From Chitinophaga niastensis (GTDB lineage: Bacteria > Bacteroidota > Bacteroidia > Chitinophagales > Chitinophagaceae), in contig NZ_PYAW01000001.1 of NCBI RefSeq assembly GCF_003014755.1, forward strand, positions 620,001-684,000: a stretch of DNA of 64,000 nt. The letters are read 5' to 3'. The notes beneath the pieces were generated by a model that worked only from the letters and a program-made list of their open reading frames with translations, did no database searches and was not told the origin of the DNA. How positions within the stretch are numbered: position 1 is the stretch's first letter; every line of letters begins with the position of its first letter. Below, piece by piece: positions 44,824 through 54,057 of the stretch. Position numbers and translations under genes: made by a program.

Positions 44824-47800
44824 TTAAAAGGTGACATTTAATCCCACATTGTAAATCTTGGTTTGCGGATAGAACTGGCCGCTTCCGCTTGGCGCTTCCG
44901 GATCAAAGATTTTCACTCTGTCGATAGTGAGCAGGTTCTGGCCACTCACGTATACACGAAGATTCTGTAATCCAATTCTTTTGCACAATACTGCAGGAAC
45001 ATTATAGCCCAGATCCAGTGTTTTTAACCTTACATAGTTGGTATTCCAGAACCAGAAAGTGTTTGCCTGGTTCACCCAGTACTCACGGCCACGGTCATAC
45101 GCTCTTGGCCAGGAAGCATTGGGATTGTCTACTGTCCACCGATCTTTCACATAAGCCTCCGGGAAGTTGCCTATCAATCCTGATTCTGTTTGCAGGTATT
45201 GACTGGCACCTGTAGCGCCCTGCCATAACATAGTAAAGTCGAAATTTCTGAATTTGGCAGTCAGGGTTAAACCAAATATCCACGTAGGGTTTTCTGTACG
45301 GTCCATGCGAACACGATCTTTATCATCGATCTTTCCATCACCGTTAACATCTGCAAAAATTACATCTCCTGCCCTTGCGCCATCCATATGTGCTGATTTC
45401 GCTACCTCGTCTGCATTTTTGTAGATCCCTATTGCCTGGTAATACAATGGTGCATCTATCTGTTTTCCTGTAGACTGCTGCCAGGAAGGCACACCGGGTG
45501 TTTCATCCCAGAAAAGAATTCTGTTCTTCGCATGGGTGAGGGTACCAATTACTTCGTAGTGGAATTTTCTGATATCATTTTTATGGCTCAGTACCATTTC
45601 AAAACCTTTGTTTTCTATTCTTCCAATATTCTCCTGCGGCAGTGTCATCCCGGTATATGCCGGCATTGACAGGCTGCGGCTTACAAGGATATTGGAGCGG
45701 CGGGTAAGGAAGTAATCTCCTTCAAAAGCCAGTTTGTCGCCCAGGATCTTTGCTTCTATTCCTACATCATAGTTATTAGCGACTTCCCATGTGATTAACT
45801 CATTAGGAGAGCGCAGCTGATAAATACCTTTATTGAGATCTCCACCGAACATCACGCCACCATTGCTAAAGCCGTAAGTGCTCAGGTATTGGAAAGGAGC
45901 AATCTGGTCGTTGCCCATCTGTCCCCAGGAAGCACGAACCTTCAGGTAATCCAGTAAGCGGATATTTTTCTTCCAGAAGCCTTCGTTTGATAATACCCAT
46001 CCGGCAGAAACGCCCGGGAACAAACCAAAGCGGCGATTGCTGGGGAAATTCTGCGTACCATCATACCTGGCATTGAAATCGAACAGGTAGGTTTCCTTAA
46101 AGTTATAGGAAATACGACCGAAGTAGTTACGGCGGGCATATTCAAAACCAGAGCCGGTGTTATCTTTTTCTTTATCCCCACCGGCAAACAGCTGATCCAG
46201 TTTATCGCTGATAAAATATTTACGATTAGCAGCAAGGTTATCCCCTTTTATTGTTGCCTGCTCAAATGCAATGAAAGTACTGAGGTTATGCTTACCAAAA
46301 GAACGGATATAGTTTAGTTTGAAGTTAACCGTGGACTGCCGGGCAGAATTATACGCTTCATTCAGCTGGGGTGCGCTTACGCCTCTGGAGGCCGCGTTCA
46401 GCTTATGGGTAGGATCATTTACATCCGATAATGTGTATAAAGTCCATGGTTTTATAAATGATTTATCAAACTCAAAATTCTGATCGTATGCAAAACTACC
46501 GTCAACAAACAACCCTTGAACCCATGGTATGTTTATCACTGCAGCAAACGTGCTGTTGATGATATAGTTTTTATTGTTCGTGTACCCGATGGCGTTAGTT
46601 CCTGTTACAACCGGGTTATCACCATATTCAATATCCGGACCAGGCATGCCATTGGGCCAGATAGCATTTTCAGTAGGACGGCCACGCATCAGCGATCTGA
46701 AGATAGAACCGGCACTGCGCGGTGGATAACTTCTGTTTTCCAGGCGTCCTGCCAGGTCAAAGCGCAAGTGGATGTTGTCGCTCACGGCAGCATCCAGGTT
46801 GGCTCTCACGTTCTGCTGTTTGTAATTGGTAGCACTGTTCTTATAAATACCATCCTGGAAAAGTGTTCCCATGGAAACATAATAAGACATCTTTTCAGTA
46901 CCGCCGCTCAGCGACAGGTCATGCCTGTTTTGCAAAGAGATTTTCTTGATCGTAGCATCATACCAGTTGGTATTGGGATAGAGCCATGGATCAGAACCAT
47001 CACCAAATTTTTTGATCTGGTCATCTGTATAACGGGGTACATCGCCACCATACTGCAAAATTTCATTCACAACTTTAGCGTACGTAGGTGCATCGGCCAT
47101 TTTAGGCAGTCGTGTAGGCGTTACAAAAGATTGGTTAAAGCCATAACTCAATGTTGGCTTGCCGCCTTTACCCCGCTTGGTCGTAACGAGAATAACGCCA
47201 TTGGCTGCACGTGAACCGTAAATGGCCGCAGCGGCATCTTTCAGAATAGACACGCTCTCGATATCATTGGGGTTCATGCGTTCAAAACCATCGCGGGGAA
47301 AACCATCTATAACCACCAGTGGATTACTATTGCCCAGTGTGCTACGACCCCGGATATAGATCCTGGAACCATCGGTACCTGGTTCGCCACTGTTGTTCAC
47401 GGCAATGATACCCGGAATACGGCCCACCAACGAGTTAGAAACGTTTACGTTGGGTGACTGCTGTAATTCGGCACCTTTTACAGATGATACGGCGCCGGTT
47501 TTAGTTACTTTCTTTTGTGTACCATAACCTACTACTACATATTCATCCAGTGTTTTCTGGTTTTCCTTTAATACCACATTAACGCCGGACCGACCATCCA
47601 GCTTTATTTCCTGGGCATCAAAGCCGATGTATTGGAATACGATTATCGCATCCTTGTTTACATCGTTCAGTACATAGTTGCCTTTTTCATCGGAGGTAGC
47701 ACCTTTTTTAGTGCCTTTCACCAATACCGTAACTCCCGGTAACGGATTACCATTAATGTCTTTAACTTTTCCCTTAACGGTGAGGTTGCCTTGCTGCCAT

Positions 47801-47880
47801 GCGCTGGGTAATGGCGCGCGCGCACTGATGGCATCTGTGCTGGTTGCAAACAGGCATAGCAATATGCATAGCCTTTGCAT
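44824..47880 (-). CDS. SusC/RagA TonB-dependent outer-membrane transporter
   Basis: A 1018-residue receptor with a signal peptide, a CarboxypepD-regulatory-like domain (VKGKVKDINGNPLPGVTVLVKG), the TonB box region, a plug with SLVGRIPGIIAVN, IYIRGRSTLG and VIDGFPRDGFERMNPNDIESVSILKDAAAAIYGSRAANGV (in parts), and the 22-strand barrel ending in LNVTF. It takes up oligosaccharides using TonB energy. There is no STN domain, so no anti-sigma signalling is expected, and no sigma or hybrid regulator lies nearby. An AT-rich palindrome lies 100 bases upstream. Confidence 0.96.
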   Translation of the reverse strand: MQRLCILLCLFATSTDAISARAPLPSAWQQGNLTVKGKVKDINGNPLPGVTVLVKGTKKGATSDEKGNYVLNDVNKDAIIVFQYIGFDAQEIKLDGRSGVNVVLKENQKTLDEYVVVGYGTQKKVTKTGAVSSVKGAELQQSPNVNVSNSLVGRIPGIIAVNNSGEPGTDGSRIYIRGRSTLGNSNPLVVIDGFPRDGFERMNPNDIESVSILKDAAAAIYGSRAANGVILVTTKRGKGGKPTLSYGFNQSFVTPTRLPKMADAPTYAKVVNEILQYGGDVPRYTDDQIKKFGDGSDPWLYPNTNWYDATIKKISLQNRHDLSLSGGTEKMSYYVSMGTLFQDGIYKNSATNYKQQNVRANLDAAVSDNIHLRFDLAGRLENRSYPPRSAGSIFRSLMRGRPTENAIWPNGMPGPDIEYGDNPVVTGTNAIGYTNNKNYIINSTFAAVINIPWVQGLFVDGSFAYDQNFEFDKSFIKPWTLYTLSDVNDPTHKLNAASRGVSAPQLNEAYNSARQSTVNFKLNYIRSFGKHNLSTFIAFEQATIKGDNLAANRKYFISDKLDQLFAGGDKEKDNTGSGFEYARRNYFGRISYNFKETYLFDFNARYDGTQNFPSNRRFGLFPGVSAGWVLSNEGFWKKNIRLLDYLKVRASWGQMGNDQIAPFQYLSTYGFSNGGVMFGGDLNKGIYQLRSPNELITWEVANNYDVGIEAKILGDKLAFEGDYFLTRRSNILVSRSLSMPAYTGMTLPQENIGRIENKGFEMVLSHKNDIRKFHYEVIGTLTHAKNRILFWDETPGVPSWQQSTGKQIDAPLYYQAIGIYKNADEVAKSAHMDGARAGDVIFADVNGDGKIDDKDRVRMDRTENPTWIFGLTLTAKFRNFDFTMLWQGATGASQYLQTESGLIGNFPEAYVKDRWTVDNPNASWPRAYDRGREYWVNQANTFWFWNTNYVRLKTLDLGYNVPAVLCKRIGLQNLRVYVSGQNLLTIDRVKIFDPEAPSGSGQFYPQTKIYNVGLNVTF

Positions 47881-47979
47881 AACGTGGATTCATGCTTTAA
47901 GATTTTGGGTGATGGAATTTGTCTGTTAACTAGTTTTTCATATCGCTGAAACGGGTAATCATGTCTCTGTAAGGTATCC

Positions 47980-48001
47980 AGAAAATAATTAATTATTTTC
48001 T
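47980..48001. promoter_or_regulatory. 22-bp perfect palindrome upstream of susC
   Basis: AGAAAATAATT followed by its exact reverse complement, centred 110 bases before the susC ATG on the minus strand. Candidate site for a dimeric regulator; AT-rich composition lowers the significance. Confidence 0.4.
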
Positions 48002-48087
48002 AAAAATAAGTGTAGTTAGGACAATTGTTTTCAATAATCCCATGAGAAAAAAGAATAGTTTAAATTTTTTATGCAGATTCCATCACT

Positions 48088-48381
48088 ATGAATAAATACC
48101 AATACTCCTATTTTATTAACGGATCATCTAAATCAAATCCTTACTATTCCACCCAAATACAATTAGATACCATTGCCAAAGGAACATTTGTGTCGCGCTC
48201 GTTAAACATTTACACCGGTGCTGCTACCTATTACCATTCCCGGCAGGTTTCCTATACCATTACAGAAACAGGTAACCTGGGACAATACCTGGCTGGCACC
48301 TTTACCGGCCAGGCTACACTGGACTCTACCACTACAGTGGTTCCTGTAAGCGGAAGTTTCAGGATACGTATTACGCAATAA
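48088..48381 (+). CDS. Short beta-rich protein, possible remnant of a secreted protein
   Basis: 97 residues without signal peptide. The end, YLAGTFTGQATLDSTTTVVPVSGSFRIRI, reads like the last strands of a beta-sandwich lipoprotein of the kind common next to SusCD genes, where an N-terminal signal and a first half would be expected. The stretch before it has a 17-codon frame in another phase (from 48042: MRKKNSLNF...). I think this is either the 3-prime end of a broken gene or a small cytoplasmic protein. A good terminator follows it. Confidence 0.45.
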   Translation: MNKYQYSYFINGSSKSNPYYSTQIQLDTIAKGTFVSRSLNIYTGAATYYHSRQVSYTITETGNLGQYLAGTFTGQATLDSTTTVVPVSGSFRIRITQ

Positions 48382-48403
48382 ATTGATAAACACTATTTAC
48401 ATT

Positions 48404-48439
48404 AAAAGGCCATTAGCATAATTGTTAATGGCCTTTTTT
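48404..48439 (+). terminator. Intrinsic terminator after the 97-residue frame
   Basis: AAAAGGCCATTA (48404-48415) pairs with TAATGGCCTTTT (48426-48437) and ends in six T. The presence of a real terminator supports the short frame above being transcribed, or having been so. Confidence 0.8.
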
Positions 48440-48489
48440 GCATAAATTCATACTAATTAACGTTATAGAGAATACATACCATATATTTT

Positions 48490-49140
48490 ATGAAACAACT
48501 CCACGCTCTCTTAGCCATCCTGACAGTCAGCGCACTGCTGTTTTCCTGCAGTAAGGAAATGAGCAGAGCTGGTGATACGCCGCCGGTTAGTACCTGCGAT
48601 TATGCCCCATATACTACAGGGTCATCTTTCTCCTACATGAATGTAAACCGTTCAAAAGATACGGTGAAATATACCCTCACCGTTTCGGGCGATACCACTA
48701 TCAATGGCAATGTGTATAAAAAAGTGACAAACGATAGTGTGTTTACCTGCTCCAACTGCAAAGATGGTATCTACACACAGGTAGCCAGTATCCTTACTTT
48801 TCAGGGATACCGGGCTGATGATCTGCAATTAACATATCTGAAAGATAATGTCCCCGCCGGTACTACCTGGTCAGACACCATCAGCGTTACCAATGGTGGC
48901 ATTACCTCTTCCGGTATACTGGAGTTTACTGTCACCCAAAAAGATATCACGAAAACAGTTAACGGGAAAGACTATACGCAGGTGATTGCAGTAAGAATGG
49001 ACGCCTTTGCCCTCCTGCTTAATAACCCTGTTTCGGTGGGTACTATTTCCACCAGTTATTATGGTAAAGGTGTTGGCTTAATAGAAGCAGATCAGTTGCA
49101 GGATACCACAACGATCACGGCTTATATACTCAAGCCATAA
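48490..49140 (+). CDS. Lipoprotein of unknown function
   Basis: 216 residues with signal MKQLHALLAILTVSALLFSC (Cys20). The mature protein is beta-rich with a CxxC pair (VFTCSNCKDGIY) and repeats of Thr/Ser and Asp, such as KYTLTVSGDTTINGNVYKKVTND. Similar lipoproteins occur in Bacteroidota near SusCD and structural genes; no function is known. Its stop codon is directly followed by the stop codon of the convergent dacB gene, with no bases between. Confidence 0.75.
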   Translation: MKQLHALLAILTVSALLFSCSKEMSRAGDTPPVSTCDYAPYTTGSSFSYMNVNRSKDTVKYTLTVSGDTTINGNVYKKVTNDSVFTCSNCKDGIYTQVASILTFQGYRADDLQLTYLKDNVPAGTTWSDTISVTNGGITSSGILEFTVTQKDITKTVNGKDYTQVIAVRMDAFALLLNNPVSVGTISTSYYGKGVGLIEADQLQDTTTITAYILKP

Positions 49141-50442
49141 TTAATAATCTTTCCAAATCATGGTTAACATCCGCTCTACCGCCCTTCTCACACTGGTAGC
49201 TGTATCATGGTGATTATTTACCAATACACTGAATACCAGTATTTTATTTTTCTTTGTAACCAGATAACCACTCAGTGCCACTACTCCATTTAGTGTGCCC
49301 GTTTTAGCATGTACAAACTGTTGCTGATAGTAATTCCGCAAAGTTCCTCTTCCTCCTGTTGCAAGAATATGCCATAACCGCTCCTGTGGAAATTGCTGTT
49401 TAAGTAAAGTTAGCACGGTTACAAAATCGCGCGGCGTAAACAGGTTATACCTGGAAAGTCCTGAACCATCTACCCATTGCGGCGGATGAGGCAAACTTTG
49501 CAAATCATTGGACAGCAGGTAATCAATGGTACGCTTGCTGCTGATAGTATCCCATGACCGGGCAGCGCTCATGATCAATGTTTGCTCGGCAAAAAAATTG
49601 TCGCTGCGTTGCATCATAGCCGTAAACAATGAATCGGAAGGGATGCTATTCAATACTTTATAGGTGCCTGTAGGAGGGGCAACGGCAAAGCCTATACGTT
49701 TATGCAAAGTATCTTCCAGCCGCTCCCGCAAATCCTGTACAGATCCGGTAATAAAGGGAACTTCTGCTTTAGTGATCTCTTTATCCTTTGGATTATACTT
49801 CAGGAAGAAGGTATTATTTCGTTCATCCCTGTCCGTTATAGCACTGCTGAGCGTATCATCGGATATAACATTCAGGTGATAAATATCTGGTACAATTGTG
49901 CTGGTATCCTTGTGATGATATATTCTGGCTACATTACCGTACATCGGCCATTCATTCAATTCCGGCTGATAATCATCAGCATAATCGCCCCAGGCCCAGC
50001 CCGGACCGTAACGTTTGTTGCTGTTTACAACAGGTACTAAATAAATATTTTTTGAAGTCTGCTGCAGCAATTGCAATAATGGCTGATAGGTATAATCAGG
50101 ATGCAGAAAAGATGGATCGCCCATGCCCTTCACAAATAATGCAGTATCATTTTCATAGTAGCGAACGCCGGGGAGTGAATCTCCCAACAGCTTCATACCT
50201 GCATACAATGCGAATATTTTATTATTGGAGGCTGGCGTAAAAAATTTATCATCCTGGTACTGATACCAGTACTTTCCGCTGGCTGGCTCATAAATACAGA
50301 TACCTACATGTGCCTGTTCCATGGGAGCCTGATGCAGCAATTCCGCATCTGCCCATTTTTTTATGGCGGCAGATTGAGCGTCTGCCTGCATAAACATAGG
50401 AAGTGTGTAAAGAAAGAAAACTGTTAATAAACTTTTCTTCAT
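49141..50442 (-). CDS. dacB: D-alanyl-D-alanine carboxypeptidase/endopeptidase, PBP4 type
   Basis: A 433-residue periplasmic peptidase of family S13 that cuts D-Ala-D-Ala ends and peptide crosslinks in peptidoglycan. After a signal peptide it has SNNK (in FFTPASNNKIFALYAG) as SxxK, SGLSRYN as SxN, and HAKTGTL as KTG. The large insert domain between the first two motifs is present. It is a single-gene unit followed on the same strand side by fold-back A5. Confidence 0.92.
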   Translation of the reverse strand: MKKSLLTVFFLYTLPMFMQADAQSAAIKKWADAELLHQAPMEQAHVGICIYEPASGKYWYQYQDDKFFTPASNNKIFALYAGMKLLGDSLPGVRYYENDTALFVKGMGDPSFLHPDYTYQPLLQLLQQTSKNIYLVPVVNSNKRYGPGWAWGDYADDYQPELNEWPMYGNVARIYHHKDTSTIVPDIYHLNVISDDTLSSAITDRDERNNTFFLKYNPKDKEITKAEVPFITGSVQDLRERLEDTLHKRIGFAVAPPTGTYKVLNSIPSDSLFTAMMQRSDNFFAEQTLIMSAARSWDTISSKRTIDYLLSNDLQSLPHPPQWVDGSGLSRYNLFTPRDFVTVLTLLKQQFPQERLWHILATGGRGTLRNYYQQQFVHAKTGTLNGVVALSGYLVTKKNKILVFSVLVNNHHDTATSVRRAVERMLTMIWKDY

Positions 50443-50463
50443 ACCGGAAAAGTAGAAAAAAAA

Positions 50464-50587
50464 GTCTGAACTGTGATTTTTATGATTAGTATGATGATCC
50501 TGATGAGTGAAGATTTTCGCGAAGATCTTTGTTATAATCTTCGCTCATCAGGATCATCATACTAATCATAAAAATCACAGTTCAGAC
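50464..50587. repeat. Fold-back element A5 (variant 9-bp GAT-type units)
   Basis: Perfect 44-bp arms 50464-50507 and 50544-50587. Units repeat every 9 bases (GATTTTTAT, GATTAGTAT, GATGATCCT, GATGAGTGA) but differ in sequence from A1-A4 and A6. Outer bases GTCTGAAC recall the TTGTCTT ends of the family. It ends 7 bases before the Gfo/Idh stop codon. Confidence 0.9.
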
Positions 50588-50594
50588 AACCTTA

Positions 50595-51929
50595 TCAGGT
50601 GAAGTACTTGGTAACACCTGGTTTCGCATAAGCATAGTTACCTGATGCATCCGGCATTACCGGTGGTGCAGCATCAAATGAATATGTTTTAGGATGAATA
50701 TCAAGTCCGGAGTTCAGGGCTACCTTATAGTCAATTAGTTGTCCGGAGTAAGTAGCCAAACGACCAATGATAGCGGTGAGCGTTGTTTGCGCGCCTCTTT
50801 CAGCGTCAGCAAATTTGTATTCTCCTTTTGCAATAGCAGCAAAGAGTTCATCGTGTTCTGTCTGATAAGGATTGTTTTCACCTTTCTTATCATACTGGTA
50901 CAATACCTTTCCTTTGTGATTTACAATTTGTGCTCTATCACAGAAAATGCGTCCCTTTGTTCCAATAATTTCTTCATCTACTTTGCTGGGCACATCTTTC
51001 CAGTGACGACACTGACTGTTCATTATCACACCATTAGCATAACGGTATTCTACGGCATGGTGGTCAAATATTTCACCACATTCTTTGCCGGTGCGCACTG
51101 CACGGCCGCCCATACCACTTGCTGTTACAGGTGTTTCGCCACCCATATACCAGTTACCTACATCGATGTTGTGGATATGTTGTTCTACGATATGATCACC
51201 GCACAGCCAGTTGAAATAATACCAGTTACGCATTTGATACTCCATTTCAGAGTATTCCGGTTTGCGTGGTTTTACCCACAATGCACCCTGGTTCCACCAA
51301 ACATTTGCAGACACCATATCACCGATGATACCATCCTGGAAGCGTTTGTACAGCTCACGATATGAGTTCTGATAACGACGTTGCAAACCTACTACTACGT
51401 TCAGTTTCTTGGTTTTAGCTATTGCAGCTGCTTCCATCACTTTTTTAATACCGGCAGGATCAGTGGCTACAGGTTTTTCCATAAACACATGTTTACCCTG
51501 TCTGATAGCTTCTTCAAAATGAATCGGTCTGAAACCCGGAGGGGTAGCAAGAATCACAACATCCGCCAGTGCAATGGCTTGTTTGTAAGCATCGAAGCCG
51601 ATGAATTTATTACTCTCCGGAACATTTACCCGGTTAGCTTTGTCGCCCAGGGCTTCTTTAATATTAGTAAAGCTATCGCTCAACCTATCGGGGAATGCAT
51701 CCGCCATAGCTACGAGCTGCACATTTTCTTTAGTGCTGAGTGCCTGCGTGGCAGCACCTGTACCGCGGCCGCCACAGCCAATCAATGCAATTTTGATAAC
51801 ATCTGTAGATCCAGAGAAAAAATTTGCTTTGGATAAAATAGGCATTGCTAAGAGTCCGCCAGCAAGCAATGATGTTTGCTTTACGAAGTCGCGGCGGCTC
51901 TCACCGTGGAATTTCTTTTCGTTGTCCAT
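50595..51929 (-). CDS. Tat-exported Gfo/Idh/MocA oxidoreductase (second copy)
   Basis: 444 residues with a twin-arginine signal (ESRRDFVKQTSLLAGGLL). The Rossmann motif is IGCGGRGTG, followed by VFMEKPVATD (the EKP motif with the catalytic Lys) and GDHIVEQHIHNIDVGNW with active-site histidines. It is a different subfamily from the 41518 gene. It lies 39 bases after the SUMF1-like gene, so they form a two-gene unit. Substrates are presumably oxidised or keto sugars in the periplasm. Confidence 0.9.
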   Translation of the reverse strand: MDNEKKFHGESRRDFVKQTSLLAGGLLAMPILSKANFFSGSTDVIKIALIGCGGRGTGAATQALSTKENVQLVAMADAFPDRLSDSFTNIKEALGDKANRVNVPESNKFIGFDAYKQAIALADVVILATPPGFRPIHFEEAIRQGKHVFMEKPVATDPAGIKKVMEAAAIAKTKKLNVVVGLQRRYQNSYRELYKRFQDGIIGDMVSANVWWNQGALWVKPRKPEYSEMEYQMRNWYYFNWLCGDHIVEQHIHNIDVGNWYMGGETPVTASGMGGRAVRTGKECGEIFDHHAVEYRYANGVIMNSQCRHWKDVPSKVDEEIIGTKGRIFCDRAQIVNHKGKVLYQYDKKGENNPYQTEHDELFAAIAKGEYKFADAERGAQTTLTAIIGRLATYSGQLIDYKVALNSGLDIHPKTYSFDAAPPVMPDASGNYAYAKPGVTKYFT

Positions 51930-51968
51930 AAAATGAATTAAAATTTTTAGATTTTAGGATGTTGATAT

Positions 51969-52934
51969 CTAGCGTGCACCTTTATATTTGGTAATCATGT
52001 CTTCAAAGAATTTTTCTGCTTCTTCCGGCGTTGGCTGTTTCGCAGGTTTTACTATTCTAAAACCTACAAAAGGCGCATCAGCGTTCCACCAAAAGCTTTT
52101 GGGGATCTGCGGATCGCGGCGATTCCAGATGGGATCTGACTTCAGACGGGCAGCACTGCGCAGTAGTGGCGCTGCATCCTGGTAATCTCCTCCTTTTAAC
52201 ACGCGGGGCGTTTTAGCTGTGGGCGCTGTCCACGGATCTTTTTCGGACGCATTGGCCACACCGTTTTCATCGTATTGGTCCATCGTCCATTCTTCCACAT
52301 TACCGAGCATATCGTATAGTCCCCATGCATTAGGTTTCAGTTGCCCTACCTTATGGTATTTCAGCTCACTGTTATCTTTATACCAGGCGTAATTTTTCAG
52401 TTGAGCGGCATCGTTACCAAACGGGTAAGCCGTGGTTGATCCTGCCCTGCAGGCGTATTCCCATTCTGCCGCAGTAGGTAACCGGTAAAACACACCGGTT
52501 TTGGCATACAACCATTTACAGTACATCAATGCACCGTATTGGCTCATACTATTGGCGGGAAATCCGCCGGCCTTGCCCATTCCCAACGTTAGATCAATAT
52601 AAGGAGGACTGGGGCGGGTCATCCCATCAGGTACGGGTGTTTTGTCCTTTTCCGCATCTGCATAAATATCATATTCATCAAAGGTAACTTCCGTGGCTCC
52701 CATCCAGAAGTCAGCTATCTGCACGGTTTTAGCAGGTCCTTCGTCTTTGTTTCTTCCTTTTTCATTCTCCGGACTTCCCAATATAAAGCTGCCACCTTTA
52801 ATAGGCACCATTTTAAAGCTAACATCTGTTCCCGGGATCTTCTGGTCGTAGGCTCCGAAAGCCTGCGTTGATTGTGCAACAACACCCTGGCTGAGTAATC
52901 CGCTCAGCAATAAGGTCACATACTGTTTAGTCAT
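51969..52934 (-). CDS. SUMF1/FGE-like secreted protein lacking the formylglycine-generating cysteines
   Basis: A 321-residue protein with a signal peptide (MTKQYVTLLLSGLLSQGVVAQ) and the FGE-sulfatase fold: MVPIKGGSFILGSPENE, WMGATEVTFDEYDIY, RLPTAAEWEYACRAGSTTAYPFGND, LYDMLGNVEEWTMDQY and VGFRIVKP. In true formylglycine-generating enzymes the RGGSW...C...CR segment holds the catalytic cysteines; here it reads LKGGDYQDAAPLLRSAARL with none. It is therefore a non-FGE paralogue, such as a carbohydrate-binding or hydroxylase-like relative. No sulfatase gene is near. It is upstream of the Gfo/Idh gene. Confidence 0.85.
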   Translation of the reverse strand: MTKQYVTLLLSGLLSQGVVAQSTQAFGAYDQKIPGTDVSFKMVPIKGGSFILGSPENEKGRNKDEGPAKTVQIADFWMGATEVTFDEYDIYADAEKDKTPVPDGMTRPSPPYIDLTLGMGKAGGFPANSMSQYGALMYCKWLYAKTGVFYRLPTAAEWEYACRAGSTTAYPFGNDAAQLKNYAWYKDNSELKYHKVGQLKPNAWGLYDMLGNVEEWTMDQYDENGVANASEKDPWTAPTAKTPRVLKGGDYQDAAPLLRSAARLKSDPIWNRRDPQIPKSFWWNADAPFVGFRIVKPAKQPTPEEAEKFFEDMITKYKGAR

Positions 52935-53112
52935 CTAACGTGATTGATAATATAAGTGGGTGAATTTAAAAAATACAAACCTGGAATGCAATATTTTTTT
53001 ATGAATGCGAAAAATGGCTGATGAATTGAAATTTTTCTATCATTACTAGTATTTCCCTATAAAACCGATTAAATTTAGCCTCCTGTTATTTATATTACTT
53101 AATTCTAACGTT

Positions 53113-54045
53113 ATGGAAAGAAGAAAATTCCTGCAAAACGGCACTTTGGCCGGGATCTCTGCACTTGCGCTGGGAGGCATTACCAACAGCGCACAGGCAG
53201 CAACAGCCAACAGCACTACCGCCACCGGAGATAAGCCGTTTAACATGTACTATGCCCCACACGATGGTACGTTTAAAAACAGTGCGGGCGATGATTTCCT
53301 GGATCAGATAAAATACATGTATGACCAGGGCTTCCGGTCTATCGAAGACAATGGTATGTTAGGACGGCCCGCAGCAGAACAGGAAAAAATAGGCAACCTG
53401 CTGAATAAGTTGGGTATGCAAATGGGGGTGTTTGTAGTAGATACCGGCAACAACTGGAAAACATCCCTGACCACCGGCAAACAGGAGTTTAAAGATGCCT
53501 TCATCAAAACCTGTAAAGAGAGTGTAGAAGTGGCCAAACGCTGCAACGCCAAATGGGCAACAGTTGTTCCCGGTTTCTTTGACCGCAATTTGCCAATGGG
53601 TATACAAACCGCCAATGTAATAGACGCCATGCGCAGTGGTGCTGAAATATTTGAACCACATGGCCTCATTATGGTGCTGGAGCCACTGAGCGATACGCCT
53701 GAACTATTCCTCCGCACAGCAGAACAGACCTATGAAATATGCAAGGCGGTAAAAAGCCCGTCCTGCAAAATATTATACGATATGTACCATATGCAACGTA
53801 ATGTAGGCAACCTGATTCCTGTTATTGATATGTGCTGGGAAGAAATTGCGTATGTACAGATAGGTGATAACCCTGGCCGCAAAGAACCCGGTAGTGGAGA
53901 AGTCAACTACAAAAACATCTTTAAGCATCTCTATAAAAAAGGATACAAAGGTGTATTGGGCATGGAGCATGGCATGACTGGTCAGGGAAAAGAAGGTGAA
54001 GCCGCATTAATAAAGGCTTATAGAGAAGCAGATAGTTTTCTGTAG
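53113..54045 (+). CDS. Tat-exported TIM-barrel sugar isomerase/epimerase
   Basis: 310 residues with a twin-arginine signal (MERRKFLQNGTLAGISALALGG, cut near AQA/A). The rest is an AP-endonuclease-2-like TIM barrel of the hydroxypyruvate isomerase group: MVLEPLSD, KILYDMYHMQRNVGNL, YVQIGDNPGRKEPGSGEVNY and GVLGMEHGM give the metal-binding Glu/Asp/His set. Periplasmic location is unusual for hydroxypyruvate isomerase itself and fits an enzyme acting on keto sugars. It diverges from the SUMF1-like gene. Fold-back B4 follows it. Confidence 0.88.
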   Translation: MERRKFLQNGTLAGISALALGGITNSAQAATANSTTATGDKPFNMYYAPHDGTFKNSAGDDFLDQIKYMYDQGFRSIEDNGMLGRPAAEQEKIGNLLNKLGMQMGVFVVDTGNNWKTSLTTGKQEFKDAFIKTCKESVEVAKRCNAKWATVVPGFFDRNLPMGIQTANVIDAMRSGAEIFEPHGLIMVLEPLSDTPELFLRTAEQTYEICKAVKSPSCKILYDMYHMQRNVGNLIPVIDMCWEEIAYVQIGDNPGRKEPGSGEVNYKNIFKHLYKKGYKGVLGMEHGMTGQGKEGEAALIKAYREADSFL

Positions 54046-54057
54046 TAGATGCTATTT

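Noticed and set aside
51969-52934. Formylglycine-generating enzyme for sulfatases
   Set aside because: Catalytic cysteines are missing and no sulfatase gene is nearby.
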